10,285 nucleotides of DNA from Flavobacteriales bacterium (GCA_020437875.1 JAGQVR010000092.1:1-10285), one strand, 5' to 3'; positions 1 to 6,679 are shown, numbered from the stretch's first letter. The notes: generated by a model not told the origin, from the sequence alone. Made by a program: numbers and translations.

Positions 1-48
1 GCTTATCATAGGATCACGAAGGTGCGAAAGCACGGCCATACAAGGCGG

Positions 49-56
49 TACCTTTG
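49..56 (+). promoter_or_regulatory. Putative Bacteroidota -7 promoter element for uvrB
   Basis: The octamer TACCTTTG fits the Bacteroidota -7 consensus TAnnTTTG exactly. It ends 17 bases before the uvrB start codon, so the predicted leader is only about a dozen bases. I see no TTG or TTTG at the usual -33 distance. A GTGC-GAAA-GCAC hairpin sequence lies at 22-33 instead. The same octamer recurs upstream of the protease gene and the TPR lipoprotein gene. Confidence 0.5.
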
Positions 57-73
57 CGCCCCACCCCACTTCC

Positions 74-2119
74 GTGTCCTTCGACCTGATATCAGAGTTC
101 CAACCCACGGGCGACCAACCGGAAGCCATCAAGCAATTGGTCCGCGGGATCGAGGACGGGGTCCCCGCGCAAACGCTGCTCGGGGTCACCGGATCCGGCA
201 AGACCTTTACCGTGGCCAATGTGATCGCAAGGACCGGTCGGCCTGCGTTGATCCTGAGCCACAACAAGACGCTGGCGGCCCAGTTGTACGGTGAGTTCAA
301 GCACTTCTTCCCGAATGACCGGGTGGAGTACTTCGTGAGCTACTACGACTACTACCAGCCGGAGGCGTACCTGCCGACCACCAACACGTACATCGAGAAG
401 GACCTCTCGGTGAACGACGAGATCGAGAAATTGCGGTTGAGCGCCACGAGCGCGCTGCTCAGCGGTCGGCGTAACGTGATCGTTGTGGCCAGCGTGAGCT
501 GCATCTATGGCATCGGCAACCCGGCGGAGTTCCACAAGACGATCGTGCGGATCGTGAACGGGCAGAAGATCCCGCGCAACAAGCTCCTGCACGAACTGGT
601 CAGCGCCTTGTACAGCAGGAAGGACGAGGAGCCCGGACGCGGCAACTTCCGCGTTCGCGGTGATGTGGTGGAGGTGTATCTGGCTTATGCGGACGAGGCC
701 GTACGCATCCATTTCTGGGGCGACGAGATCGAGCGGATCGAGCGCTTCGATACACTCAGCGGCCAGGTGGTGGAAACACCCGGGGAGGTGACCATCTATC
801 CGGCGAACATCTTCGTGACGAGCCGCGAGACCATGAACGGCGCGATCCACATGATCCAGGACGACATGGTGAAGCAGGTGGCCTTCTTCCAGGAGATCGG
901 CAAGCACCTGGAGGCGAAACGACTGGAGGAACGGGTGAGCCACGACATGGAGATGATGCGTGAGCTCGGTTACTGTTCGGGCATCGAGAACTACAGTCGC
1001 TACTTCGATCGGCGTCAGACCGGCCAGCGACCTTTCTGCCTGTTGGACTACTTCCCGGATGACTTCCTGATGGTGATCGATGAGAGCCACGTGACCGTGA
1101 GCCAGGTGCAGGCCATGTACGGCGGGGATCGCAGCCGCAAGAAGAACCTGGTGGAATACGGATTCCGCCTACCCAGCGCCATGGATAACCGACCGTTGAA
1201 GTTCGAGGAGTTCGAGGCGATGATGGGCCAGACCCTGTTCGTAAGCGCGACCCCGGCCGATTATGAGCTGGAACGCAGTGAAGGCGTGGTGGTGGAACAG
1301 GTCGTCCGTCCGACCGGCCTGCTCGATCCACCGATCGACGTACGCCCGAGCAAGGACCAGATCGACGACCTGCTGTACGAGATCAGGCAGAGGGCCCAAC
1401 GCGAGGAACGCGTGCTGGTGACCACGCTGACGAAGCGCATGGCGGAGGAATTGACCGACTTCCTGGGCCGGAACGGCGTGCGCTGCAAGTACATCCATAG
1501 CGATGTCGACACCTTGGAACGCATCGAGATCCTGCGGCAACTGCGTCTCGGCATGTTCGATGTGCTCGTGGGTGTGAACCTTCTACGGGAAGGCCTGGAC
1601 CTGCCCGAGGTGAGCCTGGTGGCCGTGCTGGATGCGGACAAGGAGGGATTCCTGCGCAGCAACCGGTCATTGACCCAGACGGCCGGTCGAGCCGCCCGGA
1701 ACGTGAACGGCCTGGTGATCTTCTACGCCGACAAGGTGACAGAGAGCATGCGCCGGACGATGGATGAGACGGAAAGGCGTAGGGCAAAACAGATCGCCTA
1801 CAACGAAGCCCACGGGATCACACCCACCCAGATCAAACGGGACCGCGTAGATGTCCTCCGCCAGACAGCGGTGATCGATATCCACGATGAGGGGCAACGA
1901 AGAGCCTATGTGGAGCCCGAGACACTGAGCCTTGCTGCTGACCCGGTCATGAGGTACATGACCGTGGACCAGCTTGCCACGAACGCGGAATTGCTTGAAT
2001 CCCAGATGCTAAAGGCAGCCAAGGAACTCGACTTCATCGCAGCGGCCCAACTCCGGGATGAACTGTTCGCCATGCGGAAGCTCCTCGAAGACCGTCAGAA
2101 GGCGTCCAAGCAAGCCTGA
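74..2119 (+). CDS. uvrB: UvrABC excinuclease subunit B (UvrB)
   Basis: UvrB receives damaged DNA from UvrA, opens the strands with its helicase-like motor, verifies the lesion and recruits UvrC for dual incision in nucleotide excision repair (family knowledge). The 681-residue length is normal for the family. Visible in order: the N-terminal PTGDQPEAI motif (11-19), Walker A GVTGSGKT (37-44), the beta-hairpin that clamps DNA (about 91-110, YDYYQPEAYLP...), the Walker B DESH box (336-339), helicase motif V (VNLLREGLDLPEV, 501-513), motif VI QTAGRAARN (535-543), and a C-terminal UVR motif (about 645-672) that contacts UvrC. The start is GTG; the conserved N-terminus begins right there and no closer ATG exists in frame. 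No Shine-Dalgarno sequence precedes it. A -7-like box lies 17 bases upstream, and a 7-bp hairpin follows the stop codon. It is intact and nothing is odd about the motor motifs. Confidence 0.98.
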   Translation: MSFDLISEFQPTGDQPEAIKQLVRGIEDGVPAQTLLGVTGSGKTFTVANVIARTGRPALILSHNKTLAAQLYGEFKHFFPNDRVEYFVSYYDYYQPEAYLPTTNTYIEKDLSVNDEIEKLRLSATSALLSGRRNVIVVASVSCIYGIGNPAEFHKTIVRIVNGQKIPRNKLLHELVSALYSRKDEEPGRGNFRVRGDVVEVYLAYADEAVRIHFWGDEIERIERFDTLSGQVVETPGEVTIYPANIFVTSRETMNGAIHMIQDDMVKQVAFFQEIGKHLEAKRLEERVSHDMEMMRELGYCSGIENYSRYFDRRQTGQRPFCLLDYFPDDFLMVIDESHVTVSQVQAMYGGDRSRKKNLVEYGFRLPSAMDNRPLKFEEFEAMMGQTLFVSATPADYELERSEGVVVEQVVRPTGLLDPPIDVRPSKDQIDDLLYEIRQRAQREERVLVTTLTKRMAEELTDFLGRNGVRCKYIHSDVDTLERIEILRQLRLGMFDVLVGVNLLREGLDLPEVSLVAVLDADKEGFLRSNRSLTQTAGRAARNVNGLVIFYADKVTESMRRTMDETERRRAKQIAYNEAHGITPTQIKRDRVDVLRQTAVIDIHDEGQRRAYVEPETLSLAADPVMRYMTVDQLATNAELLESQMLKAAKELDFIAAAQLRDELFAMRKLLEDRQKASKQA

Positions 2120-2123
2120 AGGT

Positions 2124-2140
2124 CGGTGCCCAGGGCACCG
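2124..2140 (+). terminator. Hairpin just after uvrB, possible terminator
   Basis: A perfect 7-bp stem (CGGTGCC/GGCACCG) with a CAG loop starts 5 bases after the uvrB stop codon. No T-tract follows, so it does not fit the classic intrinsic terminator. It could slow or stop uvrB transcription, protect the 3' end, or be an element of the promoter just downstream (-7 box at 2153). Confidence 0.35.
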
Positions 2141-2152
2141 TCGCTGGGATGG

Positions 2153-2160
2153 TACCTTTG
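2153..2160 (+). promoter_or_regulatory. Putative -7 promoter element for the protease gene
   Basis: TACCTTTG is an exact TAnnTTTG match, here within GGTACCTTTG, the same ten bases found before uvrB. The distance to the chosen start codon at 2258 gives a leader of about 90 bases. There is no clear TTG at -33; the uvrB-distal hairpin occupies that place. The leader contains the palindrome GCACCCGGGTGC (2170-2181). Confidence 0.45.
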
Positions 2161-2191
2161 GTCGACAGTGCACCCGGGTGCGCCGAACCAT

Positions 2192-2211
2192 ACGGATCCA
2201 TGACGGATCCA
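2192..2211 (+). repeat. Short direct repeat of a palindromic core in the protease leader
   Basis: ACGGATCCA occurs twice, at 2192-2200 and 2203-2211, separated by TG. Each copy holds the palindrome GGATCC, so the two copies can also pair as a 6-bp hairpin with a 5-base loop. The function is unknown. It lies 46 bases before the protease start codon and could be an operator or a leader RNA structure. Confidence 0.4.
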
Positions 2212-2257
2212 CTTAACCGAACAGCCTACATTGACCCGCTCAACCCAGAATAGACCG

Positions 2258-3826
2258 ATGCGATCTCTCTACCAGTCCCTTTTCCTGACAGCCACCCTCC
2301 TGACCCTTGATGCGACCGCGCAATTGTCGTTCGGTGGTCACCCGTATGGAATGGATCGTTCCAATGACCTTCCGGTGGCCCCCATCACGGTGATGGCCGA
2401 GGTGGATGCCACGTCATTGATGGCTGAGGATGAGGAGCGACGCATCGCCGGGATCAAAGGGCCCTACCGCTTCGGTTTCAACCACGCCACGGATATCGGG
2501 CTTGACAATGCGGGGATCTGGCATTCGATGCCCAACGGGGATCGGATCTGGCGTGCCACGGTGCAATGCCCCGGGGCATTCAGCATCAATATGGAGTTCC
2601 ATGATTACGTGATACCCGAAGGCGCACAGGTATTCGTCTACAACGAGATGGGCCACATGCTCGGTGGCTTCGAAGCGAACAGCAATCCCGGCCAGACCCA
2701 GATGGGCGTTGACCTGCTCCCAGGCGATCAGGTGACCGTGGAATACGTGGAACCTGCGGAGGTGGCGGGCATGGGCCGCCTGCGCATCGGACAGGTGACC
2801 CATGGCTATCGGGATGTGATGGGGATGACCAAGGGATTGAACGAAAGTGGTTCGTGCAACAACAACGTGATCTGCCCGGAGGGCGATGATTGGCGTGATC
2901 AGATCCGGTCAGTGGCCATGTTGGTGACCGGAGGTGATGGATTCTGCACCGGCACGCTCCTGAACAACTGCAACAACGATGGCACCCCGTACTTCCTCAC
3001 CGCGAACCATTGCATGGTGGGCGCCAGCACCAACGTCGTATTCCGATTCAATTGGAATAGCCCGCAGTGCACCCCGACGGTGAACGGGCCGATGAACCAA
3101 AGCGTTGTCGGGTATTCGCTTCTTCACAACAGCACCGGCAGCGATGTCGCTTTGCTTCGCTTGAACACCACCCCACCCGCTTCGTTCAACGTGTTCTACA
3201 GCGGCTGGGACAAGAGCAGTGCGGCATCCACCGGCGGTGCCACCTGCATCCACCACCCTTCCGGTGATATCAAGAAGATCAGCTTCGAGAACCAGAACGT
3301 GGTATCCAGCTCCTTCGGTGGGGCCCAGTGCTGGCGTGTGAACGACTGGGACGACGGAACCACGGAGCCAGGGTCGAGCGGCAGTGGCCTGTGGAACGCT
3401 GACAAGCGGATCATCGGACAGCTATATGGTGGCAGCGCTGCGTGCGGGAACGACTTCCCCGATTATTTCGGGAAGTTCAGCGTGAGCTTCAGTGCGCTGC
3501 AGCAGTGGCTGGGCGATTGCGGCAATGCGATCGACGGCTACCCACTGAGCACCTCCAGCATCTCCGAGGTGATCAATGGGGCCGATCTGGAGGCATGGCC
3601 GAACCCCACGACCGGTCTGGTGAACATGGTGCTCCCAAACGGTCACCAGGGTGTCTGGACGGCGATGACCTACGATGCCGTTGGTCAACTCGTATCCACC
3701 GATCTGGTACCGGGCGGCACTGAGCGCTTCGACCTGGATCTGGGTGGCCAGCCCAACGGCCTGTACCTGATCGAGGTCCGGTCCGGCGACGTGCGCCTGC
3801 AACAGCGGGTGATGGTGGCCCGTTGA
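2258..3826 (+). CDS. Secreted trypsin-like serine protease with T9SS sorting domain
   Basis: This is a secreted S1-family peptidase resembling the lysyl endopeptidases (Achromobacter protease I type) common in Bacteroidota. I chose the ATG at 2258 (522 residues) over an in-frame TTG at 2231, because it puts a signal peptide (MRSLYQSLFLTATLLTLDATAQ) at the N-terminus. Residues about 43-185 form the propeptide-like beta-sandwich usual in this group, ending in a conserved HGYR (182-185). The catalytic triad reads His251 (TANHC), Asp296 (SDVALL) and Ser374 (GSSGSG). Several cysteines (for example 230 and 252) suggest disulfides. Residues about 445-522 start with the WPNPTTG motif and end with GLYLIEV...RVMVAR, a type A C-terminal sorting domain, so the protein should cross the outer membrane by T9SS and be attached or released. 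Cleavage specificity cannot be read with confidence. It is probably cotranscribed with the small gene 50 bases downstream. Confidence 0.9.
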   Translation: MRSLYQSLFLTATLLTLDATAQLSFGGHPYGMDRSNDLPVAPITVMAEVDATSLMAEDEERRIAGIKGPYRFGFNHATDIGLDNAGIWHSMPNGDRIWRATVQCPGAFSINMEFHDYVIPEGAQVFVYNEMGHMLGGFEANSNPGQTQMGVDLLPGDQVTVEYVEPAEVAGMGRLRIGQVTHGYRDVMGMTKGLNESGSCNNNVICPEGDDWRDQIRSVAMLVTGGDGFCTGTLLNNCNNDGTPYFLTANHCMVGASTNVVFRFNWNSPQCTPTVNGPMNQSVVGYSLLHNSTGSDVALLRLNTTPPASFNVFYSGWDKSSAASTGGATCIHHPSGDIKKISFENQNVVSSSFGGAQCWRVNDWDDGTTEPGSSGSGLWNADKRIIGQLYGGSAACGNDFPDYFGKFSVSFSALQQWLGDCGNAIDGYPLSTSSISEVINGADLEAWPNPTTGLVNMVLPNGHQGVWTAMTYDAVGQLVSTDLVPGGTERFDLDLGGQPNGLYLIEVRSGDVRLQQRVMVAR

Positions 3827-3857
3827 CCGGAACAGTTCGCTCATAACCCGACGGGCG

Positions 3858-3876
3858 GGGCCTTCGTAAAAGGCCC
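3858..3876 (+). promoter_or_regulatory. Hairpin abutting the start codon of the small secreted protein gene
   Basis: GGGCCTT (3858-3864) and AAGGCCC (3870-3876) form a perfect 7-bp stem with a 5-base loop, CGTAA. The last base of the stem touches the ATG at 3877. It could weaken the end of the protease transcript or hide the ribosome entry site of the next gene. No T-tract follows it, so a classic terminator is unlikely. The structure is seen in the sequence; its role is inferred. Confidence 0.4.
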
Positions 3877-4272
3877 ATGCGACACCTGCGTGGCACCCTG
3901 CTCGTCGGAACGGTATTGCTGGTCGGCAAGCTCCTTGCCCAGGCGGATGGCCTGGTGGCCTATGTACCTGAGAAGCCGATAGCTCGAACAGCGGACGACA
4001 CCCGGATCACCTTCGTAGAGAGCGCGGTCGCCGGCAAGATCGAGGCCATCATTCCACCGGATGCGGACCGAGTGGACATCCTGAACGCACGTGGCAATGT
4101 GAAGCATACCTACGGTGCCGACAAGATCGACCAGGTGGGTCTGGGCGACCTGCGTCCCGGCACCTGGACCTTGCGCGTACACCGCGGGGAAAGGCTGTCC
4201 ATACGGCGCTTCGTGGTGATGGAACGCGGGACCGTCGTGTGGTCCCCGCAGGGCCCGGTCCGGAAACGTTGA
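3877..4272 (+). CDS. Small secreted protein, sorting-domain-like beta-sandwich, function unknown
   Basis: I do not recognise a named family. The 131-residue product starts with a likely signal peptide (MRHLRGTLLVGTVLLVGKLLAQ), so the mature part is about 108 residues. The stretch from about residue 50 to 117 follows the pattern of a T9SS type A sorting domain: a VDILNARGNVKHTY strand pair, then VGLGDLRPGTWTLRVHRGERLSIRRFVV, comparable to the usual 'dLs.lp.GvYivrv..g.....rrvv'. It lacks the opening YPNP motif and has a basic tail (SPQGPVRKR) beyond the usual end. It is therefore either a secreted stand-alone domain of this fold or a reduced cargo protein. It follows the protease on the same strand and ends exactly where the converging TPR gene ends. 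A partner or inhibitor of the protease is possible but there is no direct evidence. Confidence 0.75.
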   Translation: MRHLRGTLLVGTVLLVGKLLAQADGLVAYVPEKPIARTADDTRITFVESAVAGKIEAIIPPDADRVDILNARGNVKHTYGADKIDQVGLGDLRPGTWTLRVHRGERLSIRRFVVMERGTVVWSPQGPVRKR

Positions 4273-5310
4273 TCACGGCAGGACCCGAAGCCCGCGCTTC
4301 TGCAGCCTGTCCAATCCGTGGGCCGGAGCGTCGAAATCGGGCATCAAGGCCAGCGCCACTCGAAAGTCCTTGGCCGCACTGTCCAGCACCCCTTCGAACT
4401 CATAGGTCAGGCCCCTGTTGTAGTACGCCTGGGCGTACGTGGGCATCCGCTCGATGGCACCGGTGAACTCCTCACGGGCCGCTTCAAAACGGTCCTGGTG
4501 CTCCAAATAGATGAAGCCTGTATTGTACCAAGCGGTCGGGTTGTTGGGGTCCAAAGTCTTGATCAACGCATAATCCGCCAGTGCGATGCTGTCACGGCCA
4601 TGCTCCTGTGCGTACAGGCCTCGTGCATAGAGCGCCTCCACGCTCTTCGGGCGGAGGTCGACCAGGGAGTTGTAATACTGCCAGGCCAAAGGGTCATTCT
4701 GCCCGGCGTGAAGTTGAGCCAGGGCCATGTACGCTTCATATAGGTCCGGGTCGCGCTCGATGGCCGTACGATAACTGCTGATGGCGAGGGAGGTGTCCCC
4801 CGCCTCACGGTGGATCCATCCCTTCAGGAAGTACCCTCGTGCATTCTGTTCGTCGATCCGCAAGGCATCGTTCACCTCGGCCATGGCGTTCACATGGTCC
4901 CGTTGGAGCAGGCGTAGCTCTGCGAGCTTGAATCGGGCCTCCGTGCTGTCCAGAGCGAGGTTCCGCGCCTTCGTGAACTCGATCTCGGCGTTCACAAGGT
5001 CCGCCTTTGAGAAGTACAGGTCGCCCAGGCCCAGGTGCCAGCGGAAGTTCGTGCTGTCCAGCAGAATGGCCCGCTTCCAATCATTCATGGCACTGCGCAC
5101 ACTATCGCGAGCGAGGTTCAGTCGTGCACGGCGGGCGAAGAGTGCCGCATCGTCAGGCTCGACCAGTATGGCACTGTCGACCCGTGCGAGGGTCCATGGC
5201 CGCTTCGGATCATCCACCGTGTTCGGCCCGGTCCCGGTGGAACAAGCCGACCAGCAAACCACAAGGAAAGAGGTGGATAGGAGAATGGAAGAGCGGATGA
5301 TCCCGGCCAT
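4273..5310 (-). CDS. TPR-repeat lipoprotein
   Basis: This 345-residue protein has a lipoprotein signal peptide: a hydrophobic stretch (ILLSTSFLVVCW) then WSAC, with Cys23 as the lipidated residue. The residues after the cysteine (STGTGP) do not resemble the acidic surface-export signal known from Bacteroidota lipoproteins, so a periplasm-facing anchor is more likely. About eight tandem tetratricopeptide units of 33-35 residues fill residues ~53-325. They show the small-residue and Tyr/Ala pattern at positions 4, 7, 8, 11, 20 and 27, and most end in a D-P or M-P turn (for example TALDP-like units at ~150-290). TPRs form a superhelix that binds other proteins; the partner is unknown. The start is ATG without a Shine-Dalgarno sequence. 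A -7 box and a strong hairpin lie just upstream. Its stop codon abuts the stop of the converging gene. It may assist envelope assembly or secretion, but this is only inferred from location and repeat type. Confidence 0.9.
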   Translation of the reverse strand: MAGIIRSSILLSTSFLVVCWSACSTGTGPNTVDDPKRPWTLARVDSAILVEPDDAALFARRARLNLARDSVRSAMNDWKRAILLDSTNFRWHLGLGDLYFSKADLVNAEIEFTKARNLALDSTEARFKLAELRLLQRDHVNAMAEVNDALRIDEQNARGYFLKGWIHREAGDTSLAISSYRTAIERDPDLYEAYMALAQLHAGQNDPLAWQYYNSLVDLRPKSVEALYARGLYAQEHGRDSIALADYALIKTLDPNNPTAWYNTGFIYLEHQDRFEAAREEFTGAIERMPTYAQAYYNRGLTYEFEGVLDSAAKDFRVALALMPDFDAPAHGLDRLQKRGLRVLP

Positions 5311-5316
5311 AATGCA

Positions 5317-5345
5317 GAAGACCCCGGTACTGGACCGGGGTCTTC
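5317..5345 (-). terminator. 12-bp hairpin between recA and the TPR lipoprotein gene
   Basis: GAAGACCCCGGT and ACCGGGGTCTTC pair perfectly over 12 bp around a 5-base loop. This is the strongest hairpin I see in the window. On the minus strand it lies about 85 bases past the recA stop codon and six bases before the TPR start codon. No T-tract follows on that strand. It could stop read-through from recA or shape the lipoprotein leader. It overlaps the last base of the -7 box at 5345-5352. Confidence 0.5.
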
Positions 5346-5352
5346 AAAGGTA
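5345..5352 (-). promoter_or_regulatory. Putative -7 promoter element for the TPR lipoprotein gene
   Basis: Read on the minus strand this is TACCTTTG, an exact TAnnTTTG match identical to the octamers before uvrB and the protease. A start site a few bases downstream would give a leader of roughly 30 bases. No TTG is seen at the -33 distance. Confidence 0.45.
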
Positions 5353-5430
5353 GTCGCGCGTCGTGGATGCTGTCTTATCGTTTCGCCATGACTTGAGCAG
5401 CGGAGTACAGCGCCGCGCAGACCACCAGGA

Positions 5431-6453
5431 TCACACAGCGACCGGTTGCTGGGCGGTCTTGTTGATGGCGCCCTTGATCCGACCCTCGAGCTCCTCGCAC
5501 AGTTCCACGTTGTCGTCCAGAAGCTGGCGGACCATGTCACGGCCCTGCCCCAGCTTGTTGTCCTCATAGCTGAACCAGCTGCCGCTCTTCTTGATGATGC
5601 CTAGTTCGACGCCCATATCGATGATCTCACCCGTCTTGCTGATGCCCTTGCCGAACATGATGTCGAACTCGGCCTTCTGGAAGGGTGGCGCCACCTTGTT
5701 CTTCACCACCTTCACCTTGGTGCGGTTGCCCACGGCACTTTCGCCGTCCTTGATCTGTGTGGCACGACGGATGTCCATGCGGATGGTGGCATAGAACTTC
5801 AACGCATTGCCGCCGGTCGTGGTCTCGGGATTGCCGAACATCACACCGATCTTCTCGCGCAGTTGGTTGATGAAGATGCAGCAGCAGCCGGTCTTGCTGA
5901 TCGTACCCGTGAGCTTGCGCAGAGCCTTGCTCATGAGGCGGGCCTGCATGCCCACGGCGCTATCCCCCATCTCCCCCTCGATCTCGGCTCGTGGCGTGAG
6001 CGCAGCGACACTGTCGATGACGATGATGTCGATGGCACCGGAACGGATCAGGTTGTCCGCGATCTCCAACGCCTGTTCCCCGTTATCGGGCTGGCTGATG
6101 AGCAGGTTCTCGGTGTCCACACCAAGGCTTTCGGCGTAGACGCGATCGAAGGCATGCTCCGCATCGATGATGGCCGCGATCCCACCCTTCTTCTGGGCTT
6201 CGGCGATCGCATGGATGGCCAGGGTGGTCTTACCGGATGATTCCGGGCCATAGATCTCGATGATCCGTCCCTTGGGATAGCCACCCACACCCAATGCCAG
6301 GTCCAATCCGATGGAACCGGTGGGGATCACTTCGACCTGCTCGATCGCATCGTCGCCGAGCTTCATGACGGCGCCTTTGCCGAAGGTCTTCTCCATCTTG
6401 TCCATCGTGAGCTGAAGAGCCTTCAATTTCTCCTTGTTGATCTCGGTTGCCAT
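5431..6453 (-). CDS. recA: DNA recombinase RecA
   Basis: RecA forms a filament on single-stranded DNA, catalyses strand exchange in homologous recombination and, where an SOS system exists, triggers self-cleavage of LexA (family knowledge). The 340-residue protein is complete. Walker A is GPESSGKT (69-76), the catalytic glutamate is in DAEHA (Glu99), Walker B is IIVIDSVAA (143-151), and the DNA-binding loop L2 region runs from FINQLREKIGVMFGNPET through TTGGNALKF (194-220). A run of three cysteines (190-192) precedes L2; I recall this from other Bacteroidota RecA proteins. The C-terminus (KTAQQPVAV) lacks the strongly acidic tail of E. coli RecA. The ATG start gives the standard N-terminus and has no Shine-Dalgarno sequence. 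Upstream lies an AT-richer stretch with candidate promoter and operator sequences. The gene diverges from the giant secreted protein gene. Confidence 0.98.
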   Translation of the reverse strand: MATEINKEKLKALQLTMDKMEKTFGKGAVMKLGDDAIEQVEVIPTGSIGLDLALGVGGYPKGRIIEIYGPESSGKTTLAIHAIAEAQKKGGIAAIIDAEHAFDRVYAESLGVDTENLLISQPDNGEQALEIADNLIRSGAIDIIVIDSVAALTPRAEIEGEMGDSAVGMQARLMSKALRKLTGTISKTGCCCIFINQLREKIGVMFGNPETTTGGNALKFYATIRMDIRRATQIKDGESAVGNRTKVKVVKNKVAPPFQKAEFDIMFGKGISKTGEIIDMGVELGIIKKSGSWFSYEDNKLGQGRDMVRQLLDDNVELCEELEGRIKGAINKTAQQPVAV

Positions 6454-6540
6454 GGCGTTTGGGGTTGTTCGTTGTGCTTCTTCGAGTGATCTCGGTTCGC
6501 TGTCCTATTCTGACGATATTTCTGTCGAATAGCTGACGCC

Positions 6541-6571
6541 CAAATAAGCAATCGGCTTTGGGATCGCCAAA
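6541..6571 (-). promoter_or_regulatory. Weak candidate promoter for recA
   Basis: On the minus strand TTTG (6571-6568) is followed after 19 bases by CTTATTTG (6548-6541). The spacing and the TTTG halves fit the Bacteroidota -33/-7 pattern, but the TA of the -7 element is missing. An alternative -7 is AATATTTG (6575-6568), which matches 5 of 6 fixed positions but has no -33 partner. The recA leader would be about 80-110 bases. Confidence 0.25.
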
Positions 6572-6640
6572 TATTCCGGCAACTAAAGTTTTGAACACGC
6601 CCGGCTCCGGTCGCCGATTCGGGCCACCCATGGATCCATT

Positions 6641-6657
6641 ATTTCATTCGACGAAAT
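6641..6657. repeat. Inverted repeat in the recA upstream region
   Basis: ATTTC (6641-6645) and GAAAT (6653-6657) form a 5-bp inverted repeat around ATTCGAC. The half sequence ATTTCnnTCGA recurs at 6518-6528, nearer to recA. The arrangement could be an operator of a dimeric repressor, but the arms are short and no regulator is known from this window. Confidence 0.3.
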
Positions 6658-6679
6658 GGACCTTATAGCCGACGAACAC

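Noticed and set aside
92..1090. 332-codon open frame on the minus strand opposite uvrB
   Set aside because: It is fully inside uvrB, rich in His, Val, Leu and Arg as expected from the reverse of GC-rich coding DNA, and shows no known motif.
2231..2257. TTG at 2231 as start of the protease
   Set aside because: It would add nine polar residues before an otherwise standard signal peptide; the ATG at 2258 is the better start.
4781..5353. 190-codon plus-strand open frame opposite the TPR lipoprotein gene
   Set aside because: Its Arg/Ser-rich product is the mirror of clear TPR units on the minus strand.
74..6453. uvrB and recA as parts of a DNA-repair island
   Set aside because: They lie on opposite strands, over 3 kb apart, with unrelated secreted-protein genes between; the nearness is probably incidental.
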